Source of the DNA: an uncultured Pelagibacteraceae bacterium
Lineage (GTDB): Bacteria > Pseudomonadota > Alphaproteobacteria > Pelagibacterales > Pelagibacteraceae
NCBI GenBank assembly: GCA_902599995.1
Contig: CACKHN010000004.1
Coordinates: 55,353 to 119,352 of the forward strand
DNA length: 64,000 nt
Direction: 5' to 3'
The position numbers were made by a program, and so were the translations under genes. Below the pieces are notes generated by a model. The model was not told the DNA's origin and searched no databases. It saw only the letters and a list, made by a program, of their open reading frames with translations. Of the stretch, positions 55,434 through 64,000 are shown one piece after another; the first letter of the stretch is position 1, and every line of letters starts with the position of its first letter.

Positions 55434-55727
55434 ATGGATAAAATACATTTATTCGACAAAATTCTTTCACCAGTTGTTACAGAGAAATCAACAAATTTGT
55501 CTGAGTTAAATAAGATTACATTCAAAGTACCTGATGGTGCCAACAAAAAAAATCTTAAAAAAAATATTGAAAAAATTTTTAAAGTAAATGTTACAAAAAT
55601 TAATATTATAAATAAGCAGAACAGAACTAAAGTTACCAGAGGAAAAAAAGTAAAAGTTTCAGGATATAAAAAGGCAATAATTACACTTAAAAAAGGTCAA
55701 AGTATTGATTTAACTACAGGAATTTAA
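55434..55727 (+). CDS. rplW: 50S ribosomal protein L23
   Basis: A 97-residue L23, at the exit of the ribosomal tunnel and a docking site for trigger factor and SRP. LSPVVTEKSTNLSE and ITLKKGQSIDLTTGI are recognisable, with the family VNVTKINIINKQ segment. The size is standard for Alphaproteobacteria. It lies between rplD and rplB with 1 and 3 nt spacing. Confidence 0.96.
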   Translation: MDKIHLFDKILSPVVTEKSTNLSELNKITFKVPDGANKKNLKKNIEKIFKVNVTKINIINKQNRTKVTRGKKVKVSGYKKAIITLKKGQSIDLTTGI

Positions 55728-55730
55728 TAA

Positions 55731-56570
55731 ATGGCACTAAAAACTTTTAAACCATACACAAAATCTACTAGAGGTACTATTTTAGTTGATAGAACTGGAC
55801 TATGGAAAGGTAAACCCTTCAAGTCGCTTGTTTCTCCTAAAAATGCCATGAAAGGTAGAAATAATAACGGTCACATTACCTCAATAAATAGAGCAGGTGG
55901 CCACAAGAAGATGTACAGACATGTTGACTTTTATAGAAAGAAATTTGACATGGAAGCTACTGTTGAAAGAGTAGAATACGATCCAAATAGATCATGCTAT
56001 ATTATGTTAGTTAAGTTTGAAGATGGAACTCACGCATACTTTCTTGCACCTCAAAAAATAAAAGTAGGTGATAAAATTGAAAGTGGATCCAAAAAAGAGA
56101 TTAAAATTGGAAACTGTATGCCTTTGCAAGATATTCCAGTTGGTATTAATATACATAATGTTGAGATTCAGCCAGGTGGAGGTGGAAAAATTGCTAGATC
56201 AGCAGGATCTTCTGTAACAATTAGCGGTTTAGACGGAAATTACAGTTTAATTAAACTTGCATCAGGTGAAGTTAGAAAAATCGATTCAAGATCTTTAGCT
56301 ACAATAGGAATTTTAAGTAATCCGGATCAAAAAAATATTAAAATTGGAAAAGCAGGTAGATCAAGATGGTTGGGAAGAAGACCACATACTAGAGGTGTTG
56401 TTAAAAACCCTGTAGATCACCCACATGGGGGTGGTGAAGGTAAATCTGCTGGTGGTAGACATCCTGTTTCACCTACAGGTCAATCAGCTAAAGGATTAAA
56501 AACAAGAGACAATAAGAGAACAGATAAATTCATAGTTAAAAGAAGAAACAAAAGGAAGGATACTAAGTAA
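55731..56570 (+). CDS. rplB: 50S ribosomal protein L2
   Basis: A 279-residue L2, essential for subunit joining and peptidyl transfer. It has the first OB-like region ([16 protein letters not shown]), [19 protein letters not shown], and the conserved C-terminal motif [27 protein letters not shown]-type (with the catalytically important His in HPHGGGEG). It shares one base with rpsS. Confidence 0.99.
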   Translation: MALKTFKPYTKSTRGTILVDRTGLWKGKPFKSLVSPKNAMKGRNNNGHITSINRAGGHKKMYRHVDFYRKKFDMEATVERVEYDPNRSCYIMLVKFEDGTHAYFLAPQKIKVGDKIESGSKKEIKIGNCMPLQDIPVGINIHNVEIQPGGGGKIARSAGSSVTISGLDGNYSLIKLASGEVRKIDSRSLATIGILSNPDQKNIKIGKAGRSRWLGRRPHTRGVVKNPVDHPHGGGEGKSAGGRHPVSPTGQSAKGLKTRDNKRTDKFIVKRRNKRKDTK

Positions 56571-56866
56571 TGGCTAGAGCAGTTTGGAAGGGACCTTTTG
56601 TAGAAGAAAGTTTAATGAAAAAAGTTGATAAATATAAAGATGACCCAAAAAAGATTCCTATTAAAACATGGTCTAGAAAATCAACTATTTTACCAGATTT
56701 TGTGGGAGTTAGTTTTCAAATTTATAATGGAAAAAAATTTATTCCAATCACGGTATCAGAAGATATGGTTGGACATAAGCTGGGTGAATTTGCACCGACA
56801 AGAACTTTTTTTGGTCATACTCCAGCAGATAAGAAAGCTAAACCTGCTACAGCAGAAAAGAAATAA
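56570..56866 (+). CDS. rpsS: 30S ribosomal protein S19
   Basis: A 98-residue S19. It shows [33 protein letters not shown]-like [12 protein letters not shown] and [16 protein letters not shown]. It binds 16S rRNA in the head with S13. A short Lys/Ala-rich tail extends beyond the core. rplV starts 2 nt downstream. Confidence 0.98.
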   Translation: MARAVWKGPFVEESLMKKVDKYKDDPKKIPIKTWSRKSTILPDFVGVSFQIYNGKKFIPITVSEDMVGHKLGEFAPTRTFFGHTPADKKAKPATAEKK

Positions 56867-56868
56867 TT

Positions 56869-57267
56869 ATGGGTAAAAAAAAGAAAATTGATAAAAATAA
56901 CGATAAGACTGTAAAGTCTATCAACAATGGTGTGAGATCAAGCGTCAGAAAACTTAATCCAATACTAAGAAGTATTGTTGGAAAAAAAGTTGATGTAGCA
57001 ATTAGAGATTTACAGTTTTCTGAAAAAAGAATTACAAGAGACATTAGAAAAACTATTAGTTCAGCAGTTGCAAATGCTGAAAATAACTTTCAGTATGATA
57101 TTGATAATTTAGTTGTGAAAGAGGCATATTGTGGAAAAAAAATTGTTATGAAAAGATTTAGACCACGTGCAAAAGGGCGAGCTGCTCCTATTTTAAAACC
57201 TTGGTCAACAGTTACAATAATATTATCAGAAACAAAACAATTGGAGAAACATGGGACAAAAAGTTAA
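56869..57267 (+). CDS. rplV: 50S ribosomal protein L22
   Basis: A 132-residue L22 with an N-terminal extension of about 20 charged residues before the core (VRSSVRKLNPILRSIVGKKVDVAIRDLQF). The beta-hairpin tip region RFRPRAKGRAAPILKPWS is intact. L22 lines the exit tunnel. Its 3' end overlaps the rpsC start by 17 nt, the longest overlap in the ribosomal run. Confidence 0.96.
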   Translation: MGKKKKIDKNNDKTVKSINNGVRSSVRKLNPILRSIVGKKVDVAIRDLQFSEKRITRDIRKTISSAVANAENNFQYDIDNLVVKEAYCGKKIVMKRFRPRAKGRAAPILKPWSTVTIILSETKQLEKHGTKS

Positions 57268-57931
57268 TCCTGTAGGTTTTAGGTTAGGCGTGAATAGAGG
57301 TTGGGACTCTGTTTGGTATGCTAAGAAAAAAGATTTTGGTAATTACTTAATCGAAGATTTTAAAATCCGTGAATATATAAAGAAAAACGTTATTAATTCT
57401 GGTGTATCTAAAGTTATGATCGAGCGAACATCTAACAAATGTTACGTCACTATCTATACTTCTAGACCAGGTTTTGTAATCGGTAAAAAGGGAAGTGACA
57501 TTGATAAAATAAAAAACAATCTATCAAAATTTACTACGAATGAAGTAAATTTAAATATTAAAGAAGTAAAAAAACCTGAGACTAATGCTTATTTGGTGGC
57601 AGAAAATATTGCGCAACAACTTGTTAAAAGAATTTCCTACAGAAGAGCTATGAAAAGAGCAATGCAATCTTGTATTAGATTAGGTGCCAAAGGTATCAAA
57701 GTCTCTGTTAGTGGAAGATTGGGAGGAAATGAAATTGCTAGAACTGAGTGGTTAAGAGATGGAAGTATACCTTCACACACATTGAGAGCAGATATTGATT
57801 ATGCTGAAGCAGAAGCACTAACTACTTATGGAATTATTGGAATTAAAGTTTGGATTTACAAAGGTGAAGTTTTTGCGAGAGAATTTAGCCAAGAAACAAA
57901 CAAAGCAACACCTCAAGGGGGCAAACAGTAA
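57251..57931 (+). CDS. rpsC: 30S ribosomal protein S3
   Basis: A 226-residue S3. [20 protein letters not shown] is the standard start, then the KH domain with [16 protein letters not shown], followed by [19 protein letters not shown] and [13 protein letters not shown]. It helps unwind mRNA at the entry site. It starts 17 nt before the rplV stop and ends one base inside rplP. Confidence 0.98.
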   Translation: MGQKVNPVGFRLGVNRGWDSVWYAKKKDFGNYLIEDFKIREYIKKNVINSGVSKVMIERTSNKCYVTIYTSRPGFVIGKKGSDIDKIKNNLSKFTTNEVNLNIKEVKKPETNAYLVAENIAQQLVKRISYRRAMKRAMQSCIRLGAKGIKVSVSGRLGGNEIARTEWLRDGSIPSHTLRADIDYAEAEALTTYGIIGIKVWIYKGEVFAREFSQETNKATPQGGKQ

Positions 57932-58341
57932 TGTTACAACCAGTAAGAACAAAGTGGAGAAAAGCACACAAGGGTAGAATTCATGGCACTGCCACAAGAG
58001 CTAGTACAATAAATTATGGAGCCTATGCATTAAAAGCTTTACAGCCCGAAAGAGTAACTGGAAAACAAATTGAAGCTGCTAGAGTAGCACTAACAAGACA
58101 CATGAAAAGACAAGGTAGGGTTTGGACAAGGATCTTTCCAAATATACCAGTTTCTAAGAAACCGATTGAGGTTAGAATGGGTAAAGGAAAAGGGTCACCT
58201 GAGTATTTTGCTTGTAGAGTAAAACCAGGCAGAATTTTATTTGAGGTTGATGGTGTTTCAGAACAAATAGCTAAAGAGGCCTTATATAAAGCTTCAGCAA
58301 AGCTACCAATCAAAACAAAAACAATTAAGAGATTTGTATAA
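57931..58341 (+). CDS. rplP: 50S ribosomal protein L16
   Basis: A 136-residue L16, located near the A-site tRNA and the central protuberance. Recognisable are [48 protein letters not shown] and [23 protein letters not shown]. It is one base from rpmC and closely follows rpsC. Confidence 0.98.
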   Translation: MLQPVRTKWRKAHKGRIHGTATRASTINYGAYALKALQPERVTGKQIEAARVALTRHMKRQGRVWTRIFPNIPVSKKPIEVRMGKGKGSPEYFACRVKPGRILFEVDGVSEQIAKEALYKASAKLPIKTKTIKRFV

Positions 58342-58532
58342 TGAAAAAGCAAGAAATAAAAAAATTATCAAAAGATGAAGTTTTGAAAAATATTGAGAAA
58401 CTTAAAAAAGATCTATTTAATTTTAGATTTCAGAAAATGAATTCACAAATAACAAATCCAGCTAAAATTGGAGAAACAAGAAAAACAATAGCTAGACTAA
58501 AAACTATATTAAAAGGAAAAATAAATGCCTAA
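58341..58532 (+). CDS. rpmC: 50S ribosomal protein L29
   Basis: A 63-residue L29, a two-helix protein near the tunnel exit. The [31 protein letters not shown] segment (in parts) is the family pattern. It overlaps rpsQ by 8 nt. The small size is normal. Confidence 0.95.
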   Translation: MKKQEIKKLSKDEVLKNIEKLKKDLFNFRFQKMNSQITNPAKIGETRKTIARLKTILKGKINA

Positions 58533-58761
58533 AAAAATATTAACAGGTGTAGTTATAAGTGATAAGCCAAACAAGACTGTGACTGTTATGGTTGAGCGAA
58601 AATACTCACATCCTGTGCTTAAAAAAGTAATTAAGGTTAGAAAAAACTATAATGCACATGACGAAAATAACAAATTCAAAACAGGCGATAAAGTATCAAT
58701 TATTGAAAGTAAGCCTTTTTCAAAAAATAAGAAATTTCAAGTTATGGAGAATACAAAATAA
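58525..58761 (+). CDS. rpsQ: 30S ribosomal protein S17
   Basis: A 78-residue S17 with the OB-fold marks [39 protein letters not shown] and [18 protein letters not shown]. It binds helix 11 of 16S rRNA. It starts inside the rpmC 3' end (8-nt overlap) and shares one base with rplN. Confidence 0.97.
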   Translation: MPKKILTGVVISDKPNKTVTVMVERKYSHPVLKKVIKVRKNYNAHDENNKFKTGDKVSIIESKPFSKNKKFQVMENTK

Positions 58762-59129
58762 TGATTGGTGTACAGACAGAATTACAAGTGGCTGATAATA
58801 CAGGAGCAAAAAGAATAGAGTGCATCAAAGTTCTTGGTGGATCTAAAAGAAGATATGCAAGTATAGGAGACACTATAGTTATTGCTGTTAAAGAAGCTAT
58901 ACCTAAAGGTAAAGTCAAAAAGGGTACAGTCCATAAAGCAGTTGTTGTTAGAGTAAAAAAAGGAATTCATAGAAATGATGGTTCAAAAGTGAAATTTGAC
59001 AATAATGCAGCAGTTTTAGTAGATGACAAGGGTGAACCAGTTGGTACTAGAATTTTTGGTCCTGTCACAAGAGAGTTAAGAAGCAGAGGTCAAATGAAGA
59101 TTATCTCATTAGCCCCGGAGGTTTTATAA
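58761..59129 (+). CDS. rplN: 50S ribosomal protein L14
   Basis: A 122-residue L14. The start [26 protein letters not shown] (read in parts) and the [20 protein letters not shown] region with [19 protein letters not shown] at the end are standard. It makes an inter-subunit bridge with 16S helix 14. It sits one base from rpsQ and 1 nt before rplX. Confidence 0.98.
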   Translation: MIGVQTELQVADNTGAKRIECIKVLGGSKRRYASIGDTIVIAVKEAIPKGKVKKGTVHKAVVVRVKKGIHRNDGSKVKFDNNAAVLVDDKGEPVGTRIFGPVTRELRSRGQMKIISLAPEVL

Positions 59130-59130
59130 G

Positions 59131-59376
59131 ATGATTAAAAAAGGTTTAAAAGTGAGAGTTTTGAGTGGTAAAGACAGAAAAAAAGAGGGTGAAGTTATAG
59201 AAATTGATAGAGCAAATAATAGAGCTAAAGTAAAAGAAATTAATATGGTTAAAAAGCATGTCAAGACAACTAAAGAGAAAAAAGGCGGCATTTTTCCAAA
59301 AGAGAGTTTTATTCATTTATCTAACCTAAAATTAATCGATGAAAAAGCTGCTAAAAAAAAAGAGGCTAAAAAATAA
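59131..59376 (+). CDS. rplX: 50S ribosomal protein L24
   Basis: An 81-residue L24 with a KOW domain ([21 protein letters not shown]) and the VNMVKKHVK-like [22 protein letters not shown] motif. It is an assembly initiator of the 50S subunit. It is shorter than many L24 proteins (about 100 residues), with the C-terminal part trimmed to a Lys-rich tail. Confidence 0.96.
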   Translation: MIKKGLKVRVLSGKDRKKEGEVIEIDRANNRAKVKEINMVKKHVKTTKEKKGGIFPKESFIHLSNLKLIDEKAAKKKEAKK

Positions 59377-59930
59377 TGACTCCAAGATTAAAAGAAATAT
59401 TCAATAAAGAAATTCAACCAGCATTGAAAGATCAATTCGGATTTAAAAATATTTATATGGCACCAAAAATTGAAAAAATTATTTTAAATATGGGTCTTGG
59501 TTTAGATGCTTCAGATGCAAAAATTCTAAAATCATGTGAGGAAGATATGGCTAAGATAACTGGACAAAAACCTGTTACAACAAAGTTTAAAAAGTCTGTT
59601 GCTAATTTTAAGACAAGAAAAGGATCTAATGCTGGTTTAAAAGTTACTCTTAGAAAGAATAAAATGTATGAATTTTTAGATAGATTAGTCAATATTGCAT
59701 TACCTAGAATTAAAGATTTTAGAGGATTATCTCCAAAGGGATTTGATAAGTTTGGTAATTACACATTTGGCATCAAAGAGCACATAATTTTTCCTGAAGT
59801 TAGCTTTGATAGAGCTGACAAAGTGAGAGGACTAGATATTATAATTGTAATTAAAGCGATTAATAAAGAACACAGTTTTGCATTATTAGAAAAAATGAAT
59901 TTTCCATTTATAAAAAAAGGAGATAATTAA
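59376..59930 (+). CDS. rplE: 50S ribosomal protein L5
   Basis: A 184-residue L5 that binds 5S rRNA and contacts S13. Marked by PRLKEIFNKEIQPAL, KIILNMGLGLDASDAK, ITGQKPVTTKFKKSVANFKTRKG-type sequence and GNYTFGIKEHIIFPEV. The spacing to rplX is one shared base, and to rpsN 2 nt. Confidence 0.98.
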   Translation: MTPRLKEIFNKEIQPALKDQFGFKNIYMAPKIEKIILNMGLGLDASDAKILKSCEEDMAKITGQKPVTTKFKKSVANFKTRKGSNAGLKVTLRKNKMYEFLDRLVNIALPRIKDFRGLSPKGFDKFGNYTFGIKEHIIFPEVSFDRADKVRGLDIIIVIKAINKEHSFALLEKMNFPFIKKGDN

Positions 59931-59932
59931 AA

Positions 59933-60238
59933 ATGGCTAAATTGAGCGCTGTAAATAAAAATAAAAGTAGAATTAAATTATCTGATAGGCTTTACAAGAA
60001 AAGGTCAGCTTTGAAGAAAATAGTAATGAATAAGAAAATTACCCTTGAAGAAAGATTTAAGGCACAGCAAAAATTATCAAAATTACCAAGAAACTCAGCA
60101 AAAACCAGAGTGATGAATAGATGTGAGATAACAGGAAGACCACATGGAGTTTATAGAAAATTAAAAATTTCAAGAATTGCATTAAGACAATTAGGATTAC
60201 AAGGAAAGATACCAGGATTAGTTAAATCTAGTTGGTAG
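59933..60238 (+). CDS. rpsN: 30S ribosomal protein S14
   Basis: A 101-residue S14 of the long, zinc-free form: it has NRCEITGRPHGVYRKLKISRIALRQL near the end, with a single cysteine and no CxxC pairs. It binds 16S rRNA in the head. The 101-residue size matches the common C-minus proteobacterial type. Confidence 0.97.
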   Translation: MAKLSAVNKNKSRIKLSDRLYKKRSALKKIVMNKKITLEERFKAQQKLSKLPRNSAKTRVMNRCEITGRPHGVYRKLKISRIALRQLGLQGKIPGLVKSSW

Positions 60239-60249
60239 AAAGGATAATT

Positions 60250-60645
60250 ATGAGTTTAAGTGACCCAATAGGAGATATGATTGCAAGAGTTAAAAATGCT
60301 CAAGCTAGAAATCATAAAAAAGTAGAATTGCCTTCTTCTAATTTTAAAACAAAAATTGCAGATATATTAAAAAATGAAGGATTTATAAAAGATTTCAAAA
60401 TAAATTCTGAAGATAAAAAACCTACTTTATCATTAGAATTGAAATATCATTCAGGGAATCCAGTTATAAGTGCTTTTGAAAGAGTTTCAAAGCCTGGCAG
60501 AAGAATTTTTTCAAGTGCAAGTGGTTTACCAAAGATAAATAATGGACTTGGTATTGCTATAATCTCTACACCAAAAGGTGTTATGACAGATATTGACGCC
60601 AGAAAACAAAAAGTTGGTGGAGAAATAATCTGCAAGGTATTTTAA
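60250..60645 (+). CDS. rpsH: 30S ribosomal protein S8
   Basis: A 131-residue S8 taking the ATG at 60250 (MSLSDPIGDMIARVKNAQ). A frame-extending TTG at 60232 would overlap rpsN and is rejected because the S8 family starts exactly here. The C-terminal RNA-binding motif is STPKGVMTDIDARKQKVGGEIICKVF. S8 binds helix 21 of 16S rRNA and can regulate the spc operon. It overlaps rplF by one base. Confidence 0.97.
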   Translation: MSLSDPIGDMIARVKNAQARNHKKVELPSSNFKTKIADILKNEGFIKDFKINSEDKKPTLSLELKYHSGNPVISAFERVSKPGRRIFSSASGLPKINNGLGIAIISTPKGVMTDIDARKQKVGGEIICKVF

Positions 60646-61184
60646 TGTCTAAAATAGGTAAAATAAATATATCAATCCCTGAAAAAGTAAAAGTTGCTTT
60701 AGCAGGTAATGTTATCAATATTGAAGGTCCGTTAGGTAAAAAATCAATTAGCATTGATCTTGAAATGTTTAATTTAGATATACAAGAGGGAAAGGAAATA
60801 TCAATTAAACCAAAAAAAGTTGATCAAAATTCTAAAAGACTTTGGGGCATGAACAGAAGCTTAATAAATAATGCAGTTATAGGCTCTAGTGCTGGTTATG
60901 AAAAAATTTTAGAATTAGTTGGCGTAGGATACAGGGCTGCTACTAAAGGCAATCAATTAAATTTACAATTAGGTTATAGTCACGATATTGATTTCGATAT
61001 ACCTGAAGGTATTAAAATTGCAGTTGAAAAACAAACAACTTTAAAAATTACTGGATCAGACAAGCAACTTGTTGGTGCTGTTGCATCCAAAATTAAAACC
61101 TTAAGAAAAATCGAACCTTATAAAGGTAAGGGAATAAGAGAAAAAGGCCAATACGTTCTCAAAAAAGAAGGAAAGAAAAAATAA
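60645..61184 (+). CDS. rplF: 50S ribosomal protein L6
   Basis: A 179-residue L6 with the two-domain duplication: [26 protein letters not shown] at the start and the signature [25 protein letters not shown], ending with [31 protein letters not shown] (in parts). It lies near the sarcin-ricin loop. Its stop shares a base with rplR. Confidence 0.98.
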   Translation: MSKIGKINISIPEKVKVALAGNVINIEGPLGKKSISIDLEMFNLDIQEGKEISIKPKKVDQNSKRLWGMNRSLINNAVIGSSAGYEKILELVGVGYRAATKGNQLNLQLGYSHDIDFDIPEGIKIAVEKQTTLKITGSDKQLVGAVASKIKTLRKIEPYKGKGIREKGQYVLKKEGKKK

Positions 61185-61540
61185 TGAAACTAAACACAAG
61201 TATTAGAAAAAGGTTTAGAGTGAGCAACAAAGTTAAAAGGGTTGCTGCAAGCGACAGATTTAGATTGAGCATCTCAAGATCAGCAAAAAATATTTCTGCT
61301 CAAATAATAGATGATATTAAAAAGGTGACATTATTGTCTGCATCTTCAGTTGAAAAGGATCTTAAGTCTGTTGAAAAAGTGAATAAAACTGAACTATCTA
61401 AACTAGTGGCACAAAAATTAGCAAAAAAGGCTCAAGAAAAAAATATAACCAAAATCTATTTTGATAGAGGTTCATATAAATATCACGGCAGAGTTAAAGC
61501 TTTTGCTGAAACTTTAAGAGAAAACGGTATGGAATTTTAA
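61184..61540 (+). CDS. rplR: 50S ribosomal protein L18
   Basis: A 118-residue L18 that helps bind 5S rRNA. It shows [30 protein letters not shown]-like [26 protein letters not shown], and a charged N terminus. The size is standard. rpsE starts 1 nt after the stop. Confidence 0.97.
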   Translation: MKLNTSIRKRFRVSNKVKRVAASDRFRLSISRSAKNISAQIIDDIKKVTLLSASSVEKDLKSVEKVNKTELSKLVAQKLAKKAQEKNITKIYFDRGSYKYHGRVKAFAETLRENGMEF

Positions 61541-61541
61541 T

Positions 61542-62057
61542 ATGGAAAATTTTAAAGATAAAAAAAACGACGATATATTAGAAAAATTAGTTCACATAAA
61601 CAGAATTACTAAAGTTGTGAAAGGTGGAAGAAGATTTGGCTTTTCAGCACTAGTCGTAGTTGGCAATCAAGCTGGAAAAATTGGAATAGCTCATGCAAAG
61701 GCTAAACAAGTTCCAGATGCTATTAAAAAAGCTAATGAAATGGCTAGAAGAAAACTTACTCATATTCCTCTTAGGGAAGGTAGAACTATACATCACGATG
61801 TTAAAGCAAAAGATGGTTCGGGTAGAATAGTTTTAAGAGCAGCATCTAAAGGAACAGGAATAATCGCTGGAGGACCTGTTAGAGCGGTTTGTGAAGTTTT
61901 AGGTGTAAAAGATATTGTAGCTAAATCAATGGGGACTTCTAATGCACATAATGTTATTAGAGCTACAATGAAAGCATTGTTGAAACAAAGTTCACCCAAA
62001 CAAATATCTGCAATAAGAAATAAGAAAATTTCAGAAATAGTTGAAAAAAGAGGATAA
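61542..62057 (+). CDS. rpsE: 30S ribosomal protein S5
   Basis: A 171-residue S5 with VVKGGRRFGFSALVVVGNQAGKIGIAHAKAKQVPDAI-type sequence (glycine loop near the decoding site) and GPVRAVCEVLGVKDIVAKSMG-type C-terminal domain. It influences translational fidelity. The next gene, rplO, starts within its stop region with no room for rpmD. Confidence 0.98.
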   Translation: MENFKDKKNDDILEKLVHINRITKVVKGGRRFGFSALVVVGNQAGKIGIAHAKAKQVPDAIKKANEMARRKLTHIPLREGRTIHHDVKAKDGSGRIVLRAASKGTGIIAGGPVRAVCEVLGVKDIVAKSMGTSNAHNVIRATMKALLKQSSPKQISAIRNKKISEIVEKRG

Positions 62058-62509
62058 TGATAAGTTTAAACAATAGAGAAAAGATAAATAAATCCAAAAT
62101 TAGAGTTGGTAGAGGCATTGGTTCTGGTAAAGGCAAAACATCCGGTAGAGGAGTTAAAGGTCAAAAATCAAGATCTGGTGTTGCTATAAAAAGTTTTGAA
62201 GGTGGACAAATGCCACTGTATCGAAGATTACCAAAAAGAGGATTTAATCCCATTTCAAAGGATAGAGTAGCAATTTTAAATTTAGAAAAAATTCAATCAT
62301 ATATTGATAAGAAAAATATAAATCCTAACGAAGTACTTAATTCTGAATTATTAAAGAAATTAAAATTAATAAACAAGAATTCAAAAAAACTTAAGATTTT
62401 AGGTACAGGTGAAGTTAAAGACAAAATTAATATTGAAGCAGATTTAGCTTCAAAGTCTGCAATAGAAAAACTTGAAAAAATTGGTGGATCTATTCAACTA
62501 AAAAAATAG
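62057..62509 (+). CDS. rplO: 50S ribosomal protein L15
   Basis: A 150-residue L15 with the RNA-binding stretch RVGRGIGSGKGKTSGRGVKGQKSRSGV in the N-terminal third (read in parts) and GGQMPLYRRLPKRGFNPI. It assembles late into the 50S subunit. It directly follows rpsE; the gene for L30 (about 60 residues), usually between them, is absent. Confidence 0.98.
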   Translation: MISLNNREKINKSKIRVGRGIGSGKGKTSGRGVKGQKSRSGVAIKSFEGGQMPLYRRLPKRGFNPISKDRVAILNLEKIQSYIDKKNINPNEVLNSELLKKLKLINKNSKKLKILGTGEVKDKINIEADLASKSAIEKLEKIGGSIQLKK

Positions 62510-62518
62510 TTATTTGAT

Positions 62519-63799
62519 ATGAGCGATTCATCATCAACAACTGATTTAAGAAATAGGATAATATTTACTATTTTAATTCTTGCCGTATATAGATTTGGAA
62601 CCTTTGTTCCTCTTCCCGGAATAGATCCAGAACAATTAAAAATAATGATGGACGGAAATCAAAAAGGACTTCTTGGTATGTTTAATGTGTTTGCAGGTGG
62701 AGCGGTTAGTCGAATGGCTATATTTGCTCTTGGTATAATGCCATACATATCATCAGCAATCATTGTGCAACTTTTAACAGGTGTATCTGATTATTTTAAG
62801 AATCTAAAAGCACAAGGTGAAACTGGCAGAGCAAAAATTACTCAAATTACAAGATATGGAACTGTTTTATTGGCAACTGTGCAAGGTTACGGTTTATCAG
62901 TCGGTCTTGAATCTTCAGCAGATTTAGTTATCAACCCTGGTGCTTTTTTTAAAATTACAACCGTAACAACTATTGTAGCAGGTACCATATTTTTAATGTG
63001 GTTAGGTGAACAAATTACTCAAAGAGGAATTGGTAATGGTATATCATTAATAATTTTTGCAGGAATTGTTGCTGAAATACCTAGGGCTTTAGTAACTACC
63101 TTTGAACTTGGAAGAACAGGTGCTGTATCAACTTTTATGATTTTGGCGATTTTTGTTCTACTGATTTTGACAATACTATTTGTTGTGTTTATGGAAAGAG
63201 CACTTAGAAAAATTCTTATAAATTATCCAAAAAGACAAATGGGTAACAAGATGTATGGTGGTGAGTCATCACATTTACCATTAAAAATAAATCAAGCAGG
63301 AGTAATACCTGCTATATTTGCTTCTGCACTTTTATTGTTACCAGTTACTTTTTCAAATTTTTCGTTTTCAGACAATGAAACATTTTTAAATTTAAGTTCA
63401 TTTTTTACACAAGGTCAGCCTTTATATATGCTGCTGTATGCATCAGGGATAATATTTTTTACTTTTTTTTATACTTCTATTACATTCAATCCTACAGAGA
63501 CTGCAGAAAACTTGAGAAAATATGGCGGATTTGTTCCAGGTATTAGACCAGGTGAAAGTACGGCGATGTATATAGAAAATATTTCAACAAAATTAACTAC
63601 AATTGGTGCTTTATATTTAACATTGGTATGTTTAATGCCTGAATTTTTAATTGCAAATTATCCTATTCCTTTTTATTTAGGTGGTGCTTCGATTTTAATT
63701 GTTGTAGTTGTTGCAATTGATACTGTAACACAAATCCAAACTAGATTGATGAGCTCACAGTATGAACAATTAATTAAAAAAACTAAATTTGGTAGATAA
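62519..63799 (+). CDS. secY: preprotein translocase subunit SecY
   Basis: A 426-residue, ten-span SecY channel. Recognisable are PGIDPEQLK (start of the plug region), GGAVSRMAIFALGIMPYISSAIIVQLL, FVVFMERALRKILINYPKRQMGNKMYGG (in parts), and the C-terminal signature FNPTETAENLRKYGGFVPGIRPG. It is the last gene of the spc run before adk, which begins immediately at its stop. Confidence 0.98.
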   Translation: MSDSSSTTDLRNRIIFTILILAVYRFGTFVPLPGIDPEQLKIMMDGNQKGLLGMFNVFAGGAVSRMAIFALGIMPYISSAIIVQLLTGVSDYFKNLKAQGETGRAKITQITRYGTVLLATVQGYGLSVGLESSADLVINPGAFFKITTVTTIVAGTIFLMWLGEQITQRGIGNGISLIIFAGIVAEIPRALVTTFELGRTGAVSTFMILAIFVLLILTILFVVFMERALRKILINYPKRQMGNKMYGGESSHLPLKINQAGVIPAIFASALLLLPVTFSNFSFSDNETFLNLSSFFTQGQPLYMLLYASGIIFFTFFYTSITFNPTETAENLRKYGGFVPGIRPGESTAMYIENISTKLTTIGALYLTLVCLMPEFLIANYPIPFYLGGASILIVVVVAIDTVTQIQTRLMSSQYEQLIKKTKFGR

Positions 63800-64000
63800 G
63801 TGAATATTATTTTATTTGGACCTCCGGGTGCTGGTAAAGGAACACAGGCCAAATATTTAGTAAACAAATTGAGCAATTTCCAAATTTCAACAGGTGATAT
63901 TTTGAGAGAAGAAATCAAAAATAATTCTGATATTGGAAAAAAAATTATTAATGATATGAACGATGGAAAATTTGTTAGTGATGATATAGTTAATGAGCTT
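63800..64000 (+). CDS. adk: adenylate kinase, 3' truncated by window end
   Basis: A GTG start at 63800 abuts the secY stop. The translated 67 residues show the P-loop [14 protein letters not shown] (residues 7-20) and the [13 protein letters not shown]-binding start, typical of Adk, which interconverts AMP, ADP and ATP. The frame is open to the last base of the window. The secY-adk order is common in proteobacteria. Confidence 0.93.
   Translation, partial: MNIILFGPPGAGKGTQAKYLVNKLSNFQISTGDILREEIKNNSDIGKKIINDMNDGKFVSDDIVNEL

Noticed and set aside
60232-60249. Upstream TTG start for rpsH
   Set aside because: It would add six residues, overlap rpsN, and does not fit the S8 family start; the ATG at 60250 does.

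Overview
The window is a compact, strongly AT-rich stretch of alphaproteobacterial chromosome and fits a SAR11 (Candidatus Pelagibacter-like) marine bacterium. The reasons are codon use dominated by A and T, very short or overlapping gene junctions, lysine/asparagine/isoleucine-rich proteins, and core genes in alphaproteobacterial order. The assignment comes from gene content and style, not from a database search. No rRNA operon, CRISPR array, transposase or integrase is visible.

Layout. 1-10.2 kb: a DUF1989 protein cut by the window edge, a TrmJ-type tRNA methyltransferase, a small lipoprotein, rpsD with its own promoter, a GT-C membrane glycosyltransferase, then on the minus strand the tightly overlapping purine block purB-purC-purS-purQ-purL followed by bolA and a monothiol glutaredoxin. 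10.3-15.2 kb: a probable variable locus with a ferritin-like diiron protein, a NodU-type carbamoyltransferase, two membrane-anchored SGNH-like proteins and two mini membrane proteins. 15.2-19.1 kb: housekeeping genes (map, sfsA, a CinA-like domain, a GGCT-like protein, a Rossmann/SAF oxidoreductase). 19.1-27.6 kb, minus strand: a likely glucosylglycerate module with GT81 synthase, HAD phosphatase, a complete ABC sugar importer and a GH63-type glycosidase. 27.6-32.8 kb: another probably variable locus with a methyltransferase, two membrane-anchored GSDH-fold (PQQ sugar dehydrogenase-like) proteins and a large polytopic membrane protein.

32.8-36.1 kb is the oddest part. Upstream of an intact tRNA-Leu(UAA) lie small exported-protein genes separated by repeated non-coding modules: a reused signal-peptide-coding sequence, paired direct repeats with an 11-bp period, AGTC elements about 10 bp apart, a tRNA-Leu promoter-like segment, and an internally deleted tRNA-Leu copy. 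It looks like a tandemly duplicated, cargo-acquiring tRNA locus and is the best candidate here for something undescribed.

36.1-64 kb: nadK, two micro-ORFs, tRNA-Thr (minus), rlmB (minus), then the translation/transcription supercluster: tRNA-Tyr, tRNA-Gly, tuf, tRNA-Trp, secE-nusG-rplKAJL-rpoBC, rpsL-rpsG-fusA, and the full S10/spc run from rpsJ to secY and adk (cut by the window end). tuf sits with the tRNA genes and not after fusA, and rpmD (L30) is missing between rpsE and rplO.
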